NCBI RefSeq assembly: GCF_015500075.1
Contig: NZ_CP045496.1
Span: forward strand, 4,970,001-5,034,000
DNA: 64,000 bases
Source: Mesorhizobium sp. INR15
GTDB lineage: Bacteria > Pseudomonadota > Alphaproteobacteria > Rhizobiales > Rhizobiaceae
Direction of reading: 5' to 3'
The translations under genes and the position numbers were made by a program. The notes beneath the pieces are model-generated. The model was not told where the DNA came from and ran no database searches. It saw only the letters and a program-made list of their open reading frames with translations. Positions 57,137 through 64,000 of this stretch are shown here, one piece after another; the first letter of the stretch is position 1, and the number at the start of each line of letters is the position of its first letter.

Positions 57137-57346
57137 CTAACCCCGAGGTTTTCTTTGGGGTAGAGGCGCGCTCTCCATGGGGTTCTCCCCCAATCTGGCC
57201 GATCGCCGCTCTTTTAACCACAGGGACTTCTTTTTGCTCGCCAGCATCTCGGCTCGAGAAGTGTTTTCAACGCTAGCTCGGCCATGCGTCGCAGCGATCG
57301 CGTAGTCAGCTCTGTTCGTGCGATAGTCGCCTTTCTGAGTGGACAT
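57137..57346 (-). CDS. small basic hypothetical protein
   Basis: 69 residues from ATG 57346 with GGGAGC 6 nt upstream. Basic and probably disordered (SKKKSLWLKERRSARLGENP). No family recognised. Confidence 0.45.
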   Translation of the reverse strand: MSTQKGDYRTNRADYAIAATHGRASVENTSRAEMLASKKKSLWLKERRSARLGENPMESAPLPQRKPRG

Positions 57347-57524
57347 CGTTTGCTCCCGTTCGCGGCCTTTTCCCTCCTTTGGCCTGCTAGGAAGCAGTAT
57401 CCGCCGGTGCATCGCGCGAGTCTACCAATTGGCGATTGTATTAAAATGATACACCGCGTGAGTCACGTAGCTTTGTCCCGATTGGGAAAGCCGCCGCATC
57501 GGGCGCCTATGTCGGGTGGTGGAA

Positions 57525-57959
57525 TCAATCTTGCGGAAGCGTAAGAATAATACGACCTCGATCAATTTCCAGCTTAAAAAGGCTGATCACCGAACGACCG
57601 AGGACAACATCATAGGAACGGCCAGTGGCTCTGAGGGGTGTTGCACTGTATTCCAACGAAAGAGGTTTTACGTTCTCGATTTCGAATATGCCAGAGTGAA
57701 GCGTAGTCTGAATTATTGATGTCGCCCCGTGAACCGTCTCCGGCCTAAGCACGGGAGCGCCAAGTTTTTCGACAAGTTGCGTGTCCACGTAGGCACCGCT
57801 CGCTCCGGTATCTATCATTCCAAGCGCAACTTCATGCTTGGTATCAGGTGCATTACGGAGTGTTAGTCTTACGCATGGGCAACTGTTGATAAAATCACTG
57901 GTTGCTTTGCCCTGCCTATCAACCAGAAAGACGGGGATGACGATGATGTCTGACGTCAT
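57525..57959 (-). CDS. retropepsin-like aspartic protease family protein
   Basis: 144 residues. The single catalytic motif is Asp50 in GMIDTGASGAYVD, with the matching flap-end motif YDVVLGRSVI near 118, as in retroviral-type and bacterial retropepsin domains that act as dimers. No signal peptide or membrane segment, so it should be cytoplasmic. Its start overlaps the stop of the ribbon-helix-helix gene by ATGA, so the two are made together. Soluble stand-alone forms are poorly characterised. Confidence 0.75.
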   Translation of the reverse strand: MTSDIIVIPVFLVDRQGKATSDFINSCPCVRLTLRNAPDTKHEVALGMIDTGASGAYVDTQLVEKLGAPVLRPETVHGATSIIQTTLHSGIFEIENVKPLSLEYSATPLRATGRSYDVVLGRSVISLFKLEIDRGRIILTLPQD

Positions 57960-58120
57960 TCCGCCGCACCTTTCGGCAGGAAGCCCTTTGCCTCGAGATC
58001 GGCGACGATCAGTATCTCGACGTATGAGGCGACCGTGCGCTTGTCTGCCTTGGCTGCCCGTTCTAAGGCGTCCTTCACGACAGGCTCTATCCTAAGTCCG
58101 AGTGGTGCAGTCCTGGCCAT
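57956..58120 (-). CDS. ribbon-helix-helix-type DNA-binding protein
   Basis: 54 residues from ATG 58120 with AGGA 6 nt upstream. MARTAPLGLRIEPVVKDALE begins with a short strand followed by two helices (ALERAAKADKRTVASYVEILI), the Arc/CopG pattern. First gene of a pair with the retropepsin. Inverted half-sites start 20 bp upstream, fitting autoregulation as in toxin-antitoxin modules. Confidence 0.7.
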   Translation of the reverse strand: MARTAPLGLRIEPVVKDALERAAKADKRTVASYVEILIVADLEAKGFLPKGAAE

Positions 58121-58139
58121 TCCGGTTCCTGTTTGCAAT

Positions 58140-58201
58140 TGTTAGCAGATGCTAGTTGACAGCCAACGAGCATTGATTTACCACTGCTAACATCAACTAG
58201 C
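58140..58201. promoter_or_regulatory. paired operator half-sites between divergent genes
   Basis: TGTTAGCA (58140-58147) and GCTAGTTGA (58151-58159) recur inverted as TGCTAACA (58185-58192) and TCAACTAGC (58193-58201). The two double sites lie 25 bp apart between the RHH/retropepsin pair and the Cys-rich gene. Multiple short inverted sites are typical for ribbon-helix-helix repressors. Confidence 0.6.
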
Positions 58202-58217
58202 AACAAAGGAGCCCGCA

Positions 58218-58421
58218 ATGCGAAAGAAATTCACGACGATTTGCGTCAATGCCGCCGGCCTCGGCGAGCGCCCGACAGAACCCTGCACTTGCCGCGAGTG
58301 CGGCACACAGGGCCGCACCGCAAAGCGCGCCGTGTTCGACAACGAAGGCCGCTGGCTAGTGCATTGGCTGGAGAAGGACGGAGAGGAGTGGGTCGGGACG
58401 TACCGGTTGATTCCTTGCTAG
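58218..58421 (+). CDS. small Cys-rich protein divergent from RHH/retropepsin pair
   Basis: 67 residues with AAAGGAG 6 nt before the ATG. Cys residues are arranged as C-x-C-x-x-C in EPCTCRECGTQGR, a zinc-ribbon-like knuckle, followed by an EGRWLVHWLEKDGEEWVGTY beta-like end. Shares the operator region with the divergent pair. A terminator follows. Confidence 0.65.
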   Translation: MRKKFTTICVNAAGLGERPTEPCTCRECGTQGRTAKRAVFDNEGRWLVHWLEKDGEEWVGTYRLIPC

Positions 58422-58450
58422 CGCTCGCCGCGCCAACGGCTAGCAGCGCG

Positions 58451-58480
58451 GCCCGCTTCCAGAAATGGCGGCGGGCTTTT
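58451..58480 (+). terminator. terminator of the Cys-rich gene
   Basis: GCCCGC...GCGGGC followed by TTTT, 30 bp after the stop at 58421. Confidence 0.65.
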
Positions 58481-58630
58481 CCGCGCGGTGTGTGACGGCG
58501 AATTCGGGATACGAGGCCCTACGTCTATCTGAGGGACAAAACAACGCTTCGCCGTCACCGGCCTCAACCGTCTCGCAGTCGGTAAGTTCCCCGAGGGAAG
58601 CGTCGTACGCGGGCTTGTTGGGGCTTGGCT

Positions 58631-59167
58631 TTAAAACTCGCAGTGGATGGTAAGAGAGGTCGGTCTGCCAGCAGATCCGTGGGGACTCCATTTAAAAGTG
58701 AGCGATGCATGGTGAATCGACCACTCCCGCCCACCAACCCAAATAGTGGACGTCATGGTTTCATCAGGCTTAAGGCGCCGTCTTAACTTCAACCAAGGCA
58801 TTGGCTCAAGTGACACCGCCGCTGGCGAGGTTCCAGAGTTCGCGAGGAGCTTTGTGTCGAACGGAGCGATCAAGCCCCAAGCGCGGCTTACAGGTGCGAC
58901 GTCTTCAATCTAAATGTCGGCATGGTCGATGTTTCGGATTTCGACCTCGAGGAGCGCACCGTTCTCAAAGCCGCGCAAGAACCCGACGAATACCCTCGGC
59001 TCACCCGTCAGCGGCAGGCGATTATATCGCAGCTTTTGGGCAACCCAACGAAACAAGCCAATGCCCGTGGCACCTAATGCAACGCCCGCGGTCAGTGTTG
59101 ACAGTTGAAAAGAGGTTAGCCAGTCAAAAATAATCCCCAAAGCGGAAGACTCCTCTGCCGACAGCAA
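58631..59167 (-). pseudogene. membrane-anchored protein gene interrupted by an in-frame TAG
   Basis: One continuous minus-strand frame of 179 codons broken by a single TAG at 58912-58910. The first part (85 residues from a TTG) has a membrane segment (STLTAGVALGATGIGLFRW) and ends EIRNIDHADI. After the TAG the same frame goes on with IEDVAPVSRAWGLIAPFD and reaches a normal stop at 58631, with good codon use throughout. A TGG-to-TAG change would explain it. The N-terminal start is uncertain. It lies at the right end of the element, just inside the arm repeats. Confidence 0.65.
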
Positions 59168-59181
59168 GGGTTATATATTGT

Positions 59182-59214
59182 CTGGCTACAATGTGGCTAT
59201 AAAATTTGTAGCCA
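59182..59214. repeat. arm-type repeats at the tRNA end
   Basis: The 23-bp string at 59182-59204 repeats 42946-42968. It contains TGGCTACA (59183-59190) and GGCTATAAAA (59195-59204), and TGTAGCCA (59207-59214) is the inverted TGGCTACA. These lie 34 bp inside the 48-bp att repeat. Confidence 0.65.
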
Positions 59215-59247
59215 CCTCTGGGGGAAACGGCTAACTCTTTGTTTTCG

Positions 59248-59325
<78 letters not shown>

Positions 59326-59436
59326 GACCGGTCGCGATGTATCGTGATAACCCTGGTCGGGTCAACCGAATTCGGCGGCCATACCATAGGCAGATTTGGA
59401 GTGCTGACGAACCTTGTCGTACCCGCCCTCACCCGG

Positions 59437-59895
59437 CTACTGGCACACATCGACCCACTCCGCGCCTGTAAGATCAGCCATGCGCTGTGGCGCGATCCGC
59501 ACGGCGGCGTTGGTGGCACCGGCGGCGGGAACGACCTCGTCGAACGCACGCAGCGATTCATCGCAGTAGACCGGCAGTGGCGCAGGCAGACCGAAGGGAC
59601 AGACGCCGCCGGGCGGATGGGACGTCGCCCGCAGAACTTCGTCGGCATCCAGCATGCGTGGCTTGCCGCCGAGCCTGTCCTTGAACTTACGGTTGTCCAG
59701 CCTGGCGATGCCGCTGGTTACGACCAGCATGGTGCGCTCGCCGACACGCAGGCAGATCGTCTTGGCGATCTGGGCCGGCAGCACGCCATGCGCATCCGCC
59801 GCCAGCGCCACCGTTGCCGAGCTCGCCTCGGTGACGATTACGTCGATGTCGGGCGCGTGACTGGCAAAGAAGGCGCGAACGGAGTCCAAGCTCAT
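59437..59895 (-). CDS. YbaK/EbsC family aminoacyl-tRNA deacylase-like protein
   Basis: 152 residues from ATG 59895 (MSLDSVRAF). The YbaK/ProX fold is seen in EASSATVALAADAHGVLPAQIAKTI, with the Lys that positions the tRNA end, and in PPGGVCPFGLPAPLPVYCDESL near 105, a family signature. Such proteins hydrolyse mischarged Cys- or Ala-tRNA, often tRNA-Pro. It lies next to a tRNA-Pro gene, which may be coincidence. Confidence 0.85.
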   Translation of the reverse strand: MSLDSVRAFFASHAPDIDVIVTEASSATVALAADAHGVLPAQIAKTICLRVGERTMLVVTSGIARLDNRKFKDRLGGKPRMLDADEVLRATSHPPGGVCPFGLPAPLPVYCDESLRAFDEVVPAAGATNAAVRIAPQRMADLTGAEWVDVCQ

Positions 59896-59995
59896 ATCGA
59901 AAACTCGCGGGTTCAAATTGATGGGACCATAAACCGGTGTCCATAAACACGTGCCATAGGCCGACAGGCAAGCCGGAGGCAGCGCCGAAATGAGA

Positions 59996-60025
59996 AAACC
60001 CGCCAGGGTCATCCATGGCGGGTTT
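59996..60025 (-). terminator. terminator of the XRE gene
   Basis: AAACCCGCCA-loop-TGGCGGGTTT is a 10-bp perfect stem, 22 bp after the XRE stop. On the minus strand it continues as TTTTCTC. Confidence 0.75.
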
Positions 60026-60046
60026 CCAATCATGCCGGGCTTTGCG

Positions 60047-60331
60047 CTACAGCGCGGGTCGGCCTTGCGTGGCCCGCGCCTGCACGACTGAGCCAGCCAG
60101 CGCCTCCTGGGGTAGCCGAAGCGCGGACGCAATACGGCGCAGCTTCGACGGATCGGCGGATCGGCCACTCTCAATGTCCTCGATCTCATCGATCGACAGA
60201 CCGCATGTCAGGGAAAGCTCCTCCACACTGTATCCCCGGGATACCCGGATCGCTCTGAGGGCGTTGTGACCCTGCACAAGGTCACTGGCAACCAGTTCCG
60301 GGACGGGCTCGTCTTTTGCACTGTGGGGCAT
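60047..60331 (-). CDS. XRE-family helix-turn-helix regulator
   Basis: 94 residues from ATG 60331 with GGAG 6 nt upstream. The Cro/CI-type domain is ALRAIRVSRGYSVEELSLTCGLSIDEIEDIESGRSADPSKL-type (key YSVEELS..CGLS...I..IE.GR) at about 25-70. No second domain. Probably a small autoregulator; targets unknown. The 282 bp upstream to 60613 contain no other gene. Confidence 0.82.
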   Translation of the reverse strand: MPHSAKDEPVPELVASDLVQGHNALRAIRVSRGYSVEELSLTCGLSIDEIEDIESGRSADPSKLRRIASALRLPQEALAGSVVQARATQGRPAL

Positions 60332-60613
60332 TGGCAACTCCGTTGGCTGAAAGAGTTAGATGAAAATGGATGTTGCCTGAGATGGGCCAGAACATGCCCG
60401 CTCGCCACCATTTTGCCAAGCGCCAAAGGGGCCGTCACGGGATCGTGAACCACGTGGATCGGCAGCGATTTCCGAGGCTTGCCGATCAAGTTCTTTTGAA
60501 CGCCATTCCGCCGCATTGCCCCGTGGTTTTGATGCGCCATTTCGTTGTCTCCGATGCCGTCAACGCCAAACCGGTGACGATGGCGCCCCATTTCCCCAGA
60601 GAGGATCGATGCG

Positions 60614-61225
60614 ATGAAATTGCGGACTGTCATGATCGTGTTCGGCACGATTTCCGGCCTTGGCGTTGCAGCCACGAGTGCCCAGGCGACCGACCCGGTA
60701 CGCGTGCGCGGGATCGTCGCCAGTTCCGATGCGTCCCAGCTGACGGTAAAGAACCGCCAGGGCGGCACGGATACAATCAAGCTGGCCGCTGGCTGGAAAA
60801 TATCCGGGGTCGCCAGCGCGTCCATAAAGGATATTAAGCAAGGTGACTTCCTCGGCATCGCCTCCGTCTCGAAAGCGGATGGCGGCAGTGGTGCGCTCGA
60901 GGTGGTGGTCTTTCCCGCCGCCCTGAAAGGTGCTGGCGAGGGTGATCGGCCTTGGGACCTGCAGCCCAACAGCCGGATGACCAACGGCACCGTCGCCGAC
61001 GTGACCAATGTCGACGGCCGGGCGGTTACGCTGACCTACGACAACGGACAGACGAAGAAGATATCAATACCCGACAACACACCTGTCGTGACTTTCGCAC
61101 CGGCCACTTCGACCGATCTCAAACCAGGCGCAACGGTCTTCGTGATCGCTCAGCGCGACGGTGACGGCACGCTAAGCGCCAGCCGCGTCGTCGTCGGCAA
61201 CAACGGTGTCGTTCCGCCAATGTAG
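60614..61225 (+). CDS. exported protein with repeated OB-like segments
   Basis: 203 residues with a signal peptide (1-25, ending SAQATD). Two similar beta-rich units follow: VRVRGIVASSDASQLTVKNRQGG and MTNGTVADVTNVDGRAVTLTYDNGQ, each continuing to a segment like KQGDFLGIASV or KPGATVFVIAQ. These resemble DUF5666-type OB-like repeats. Periplasmic; function unknown. GAGAGGAT precedes the ATG. Confidence 0.75.
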   Translation: MKLRTVMIVFGTISGLGVAATSAQATDPVRVRGIVASSDASQLTVKNRQGGTDTIKLAAGWKISGVASASIKDIKQGDFLGIASVSKADGGSGALEVVVFPAALKGAGEGDRPWDLQPNSRMTNGTVADVTNVDGRAVTLTYDNGQTKKISIPDNTPVVTFAPATSTDLKPGATVFVIAQRDGDGTLSASRVVVGNNGVVPPM

Positions 61226-61311
61226 TGGCCGTGGGATCCCGGGAAATGATGGCAATGGACCAGAAAACAGCCGCCGGATGGCGGCTGTCGGAGAAATGAG
61301 AGGACCGGATT

Positions 61312-62844
61312 TCAGAACGGTGTTGCCGGCAATTCCTGCGTGCCCTCGATCTTCACCGCCTGCAACTCGTTCGCATCATAGCCAAGAGCGTGCAGAATGG
61401 TCGGCGCGACCTGTGTCGTCTGTACCAGCGCCGGCACCGATCTCGGCGCGAGCGAAGGACCGCTGATCAGCAGAGCGACGCTTCGGTCGTTGATGTTGGC
61501 GCCGCCATGCTCGGCGATCTTTGATCCGGAGGTATAGACCACGCCTGGATTGACCGTTGCAATGAAATCCGGCGTACGGCTGTCGGTGGCCGGATCCTGA
61601 TAGGCAAGCGCCAGAACACTCGGCGGCTGGATCTGGGCGATGCCCTCCGCCTTGCTCAATTTCTCGAGATAATCCTGCGCCGCGGCAAGGTTGCTGGTCC
61701 TGTCCTGCGGCTTGAGCCAGATCAGCGCGGCATCGTCGGCTATGTGGAAGGCGTAGCCGGGCGTCTTTGTGTACGGATCGTCGTCGAGCGCCTGGAAGGT
61801 CGCCGGATCGATCGGCGACTGGCCATGCTTCGAGGCGAGGATAACAAGGGTCGAGTCGGTGAGGTGGTTGTCCTTGAGGGCGGAGACCAGTTCACCGAGC
61901 GCGCCGTCAACATAGGCGAGCTGCTTGGCAAGGCCATTGTTCGGCGTACCGCTCGCATCCTTGTAGCCCCCGACGAGGCCGGCCTCGTCGCCAGGGCCGG
62001 CTTTCGGCAATTTCTGGCCGACGCTTACTGCCTGGAAGTTCATGCCAAAGAGTGTTGGGACCGGCGCCGGTTGCGAGCCCGTGCTGTCGAGGCCTTTGAT
62101 TTCGTTTATGACCGCCTTGACCCGCGCCTGGTCAAAATCGCGCTCTGCCTTGAAGCTGCCTGTCGTCTTCACCTTAGTGCCCGGAATCAGACTGTCCTGT
62201 TCCAAGGCATAGAGATCGTCGACGCCTTTGCCGGAAGGCCCGTTGAGCCATTCATAGGCCGGGTGCTTGTCAGACCATGCGGTACGACCGCCATGAGCCT
62301 TCACAATCTCGAAGACGTTGTTCACACGCACGAAGTCGTGCGGATAGACGGCCGAGCATTTGCCGCCAATCAATGTCATCGGCAATTTCGCGGGGTCTAT
62401 CTGGCTATGGAAATCACCCGGCTTGCCACCGCCATCAAGGCGGGTCGCATCGACGTCGATATTCTCGGCGAAAGCCACCTCCGCGCCCGGCATTCCCTTG
62501 CAATCCGAACCCGGCTCGAAATAGGTGCGGTCGTAGCTGTCGTCATAGAAGACGCCGGTCGACATGGGCGTGCCCCCGGTCACCTGCGCCACAAGCCCGG
62601 GAAAGGAGTCGGACGGCGTGCCGGTGAATGCGTTGGGGTAGAAGATCCCGCTATGGGCAAGCGCGGCGAGCGAGCTTGCCGGATTTGCGGCGACATAATT
62701 CGCCAGGTCGAGTGCATGCAGGCCGTCGACGCTGACAAGCAGCACGTGCTTGTAAGGCGCGGCGAGCGCGTCGGAAGTCGACAACGCGGCGAGCGAAACC
62801 GCCGCAAGCGCGCTCGCTGTCAGTGCTGATTTGAACCTTGTCAT
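61312..62844 (-). CDS. exported alkaline phosphatase / phosphodiesterase superfamily protein
   Basis: 510 residues from ATG 62844 with GAGGGA upstream. Signal peptide 1-28 (ending DALAAP). The core is the nucleotide pyrophosphatase-type fold: VLLVSVDGLHALDL (metal Asp), FTGTPSDSFPG (nucleophile Ser or Thr near 75), and late metal ligands ILASKHGQSPIDP and AEHGGANINDRSVALLISGP. It hydrolyses phosphodiester or phosphomonoester bonds in the periplasm. Substrate not known. Confidence 0.87.
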   Translation of the reverse strand: MTRFKSALTASALAAVSLAALSTSDALAAPYKHVLLVSVDGLHALDLANYVAANPASSLAALAHSGIFYPNAFTGTPSDSFPGLVAQVTGGTPMSTGVFYDDSYDRTYFEPGSDCKGMPGAEVAFAENIDVDATRLDGGGKPGDFHSQIDPAKLPMTLIGGKCSAVYPHDFVRVNNVFEIVKAHGGRTAWSDKHPAYEWLNGPSGKGVDDLYALEQDSLIPGTKVKTTGSFKAERDFDQARVKAVINEIKGLDSTGSQPAPVPTLFGMNFQAVSVGQKLPKAGPGDEAGLVGGYKDASGTPNNGLAKQLAYVDGALGELVSALKDNHLTDSTLVILASKHGQSPIDPATFQALDDDPYTKTPGYAFHIADDAALIWLKPQDRTSNLAAAQDYLEKLSKAEGIAQIQPPSVLALAYQDPATDSRTPDFIATVNPGVVYTSGSKIAEHGGANINDRSVALLISGPSLAPRSVPALVQTTQVAPTILHALGYDANELQAVKIEGTQELPATPF

Positions 62845-63305
62845 TGAGTGTCCCTCATCTCGCAGCCCCGCGATCAATCGAGGATAGGCACCTCGATGTG
62901 ACAGGTTCATGAAACTCGCCGCGGGTGATTACGAGGACTCCATCGTCCAATTCGTTGAGCGTGCCATGCCTCGGCCGCCCAACTATCTCTCCTCGCGAGA
63001 GTTACATTTCATTCTTGGTTCACGTCGAGTTTAGCATCCGAAAAATGATTTGAATCAATTAGATGGGTCTGTTTATTGGGCTTGGCACCGAGGCGACGCG
63101 GCGCGATCAAGGATCATGGATGCGAGCTTGTCCGCCGCTGCAATGGGACCGGTTTGCCCGGCGCGGCGCGATTCTCAGAAACAGTCCAGAAACAAAATTC
63201 TACAATCGGGAAATACTGACGAAAAAATTCGAGAGCGTAATCGCATTCGCGGCGATCAGGCTATCGGCCTGATTTAGATCAGCCGGCGAAAAAAGGAAAC
63301 GATCC
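62845..63305. other. 461-bp non-coding interval
   Basis: Between the divergent phosphatase and His-rich genes. No coding frame with family likeness, RNA gene or strong hairpin was seen. It should carry both promoters; AAAGGAAA (63293-63300) is the ribosome site of the His-rich gene. Confidence 0.5.
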
Positions 63306-63488
63306 ATGAAAAAGTCCCTCCTCTCGGCCCTCGGCCTTGCTGTTGCACTTGCTTTCACGGTGCCGGTCGTCGGTGCAACCAGCGCGGACGCAGCTCCGAT
63401 GCACATGAAGAAGCATCACCGCCACCATCATCGTCACCACCACCACCATCATCATCATCACCACATGAAGATGATGAAGAAGGCATAA
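63306..63488 (+). CDS. exported histidine-rich small protein
   Basis: 60 residues. Residues 1-29 form a signal peptide with AxA-type cleavage (SADAAP). The mature peptide of about 30 residues is MHMKKHHRHHHRHHH... and ends MKMMKKA: sixteen or so histidines and several methionines and lysines. It is a likely periplasmic nickel, copper or zinc buffer. A hairpin follows the stop. Confidence 0.75.
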   Translation: MKKSLLSALGLAVALAFTVPVVGATSADAAPMHMKKHHRHHHRHHHHHHHHHHMKMMKKA

Positions 63489-63504
63489 CATACAGACTGC
63501 CAGC

Positions 63505-63546
63505 GAGAAGACCGGCTTTGGCTTCTTGTGCGAGGCCGGTCTTCTC
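63505..63546. terminator. hairpin after the His-rich gene
   Basis: GAGAAGACCGGC pairs perfectly with GCCGGTCTTCTC over an 18-nt loop, without a T-run. It separates two convergent genes. Confidence 0.6.
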
Positions 63547-63596
63547 CTGGTCTGCTCGGCCCGAACGTGCCGCCAGGCAGTTCGTGAATAGGTTCG

Positions 63597-63899
63597 TCAG
63601 CGGCGGCTGAAAAGCAGGCTGGCGGCGAGACCAACAACCACGAGGCCCACGGCAGCGGCCGTGGCGGGGTGATCACGGGCGGATTTCTCAATCACCCTGC
63701 CCTGTTTGCGGATCGCGGGCATTGCATCGCGCAGACGCACGGCAAGGTCCGAGTACGTATCCAGCGCGGCGTCACGGCCATCTTCATAGTAAGCACCGCC
63801 CCGCTTGGACACCGCCTTTTTCAAAGCCGCCAATTCCCTTGAGAGAGCAGTGATCTGCTTGTCCAGGTCGATGTCGGACAGGGTCGAGAATGATGCCAT
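63597..63899 (-). CDS. DUF883-like (ElaB/YqjD type) membrane-anchored protein
   Basis: 100 residues from ATG 63899 with AAGGAAA upstream. An N-terminal amphipathic helix (DIDLDKQITALSRELAALKKAV) leads to a conserved RDHPATAAAVGLVVVGLAASLLF membrane anchor and RR end. This is the pattern of the ribosome-associated inner-membrane DUF883 proteins. The last 100 bases of the window contain no gene. Confidence 0.8.
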   Translation of the reverse strand: MASFSTLSDIDLDKQITALSRELAALKKAVSKRGGAYYEDGRDAALDTYSDLAVRLRDAMPAIRKQGRVIEKSARDHPATAAAVGLVVVGLAASLLFSRR

Positions 63900-64000
63900 G
63901 ATAGGTTTCCTTGCTTTGCAGAAGGAAACGTAACGCATCACAGCTGGCCGGGTTCCAGCCCTGTCGACGTAAAGCCGCCTTGTGCGGCTGTCAGCGCACC

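Noticed and set aside
63417..63470. CAC/CAT trinucleotide run as a repeat element or CRISPR-like array
   Set aside because: It is the coding sequence of a polyhistidine stretch in an exported protein with signal peptide and ribosome site.

Overview
The window looks like chromosomal DNA of an alphaproteobacterium of the order Rhizobiales, most likely Mesorhizobium or a close relative. The evidence is high GC and GC-rich codon use, the collinear clpP-clpX-lon-HU block, the rplM-rpsI pair, many ATGA and TAATG gene overlaps, and a rhizobial-type exopolysaccharide locus. This placement is inferred from gene content, not from a database search.

Layout. 1-2,000: a partial creatininase-family gene and a SIS-domain sugar isomerase, divergent from an aldo/keto reductase. 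2,000-7,400: protein quality control and nucleoid genes (HU, Lon, ClpX, ClpP), all on the minus strand with clear terminators. 7,700-12,000: an exported repeat protein, a TetR regulator with an Lnt-like acyltransferase behind a 39-bp palindromic operator, a DAO-type oxidase and a cytochrome P450. 13,200-16,600: a sterol-desaturase-family enzyme, a CelD/BcsL-type acetyltransferase, the decayed tail of a second P450 and an exported protein. 16,600-22,400: methionine synthesis (O-acetylhomoserine sulfhydrylase with a cupin), a five-gene minus-strand operon starting at an enoyl-CoA hydratase, and a thioesterase. 22,480-24,900: ribosomal proteins L13 and S9 with promoter and terminator, then an MFS transporter with an internal deletion. 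25,000-32,900: GDPD, acyltransferase, agmatinase, ArgC, a small-molecule kinase, CtaA and small membrane or exported proteins.

32,900-42,700 is an exopolysaccharide locus: deacetylase, CelD-type acetyltransferase, Wzz/ExoP-like co-polymerase lacking a Walker A motif, Wza-like lipoprotein, GT4 glycosyltransferase, ExoY/WcaJ-like initiating transferase and a Wzy/ligase-like membrane protein. Directly downstream, 42,782-59,295 is a 16.5-kb integrative element in the 3' half of a tRNA-Pro(GGG) gene. It is bounded by a perfect 48-bp direct repeat and has short arm-type repeats at both ends. It carries a tyrosine integrase, an AlpA-like excisionase, a DUF3987 primase-type ATPase, an HK97-type prohead protease and a lambda-type tape-measure protein. 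I see no portal, terminase or major capsid gene, so it resembles a phage satellite or a reduced prophage. Likely cargo is a DUF2806 protein and a ribbon-helix-helix/retropepsin pair facing a small Cys-rich protein across paired operators.

59,400-64,000 returns to chromosome: a YbaK-like deacylase, an XRE regulator, an exported protein, an exported alkaline phosphatase-family hydrolase, a His-rich exported peptide and a DUF883-like membrane protein.
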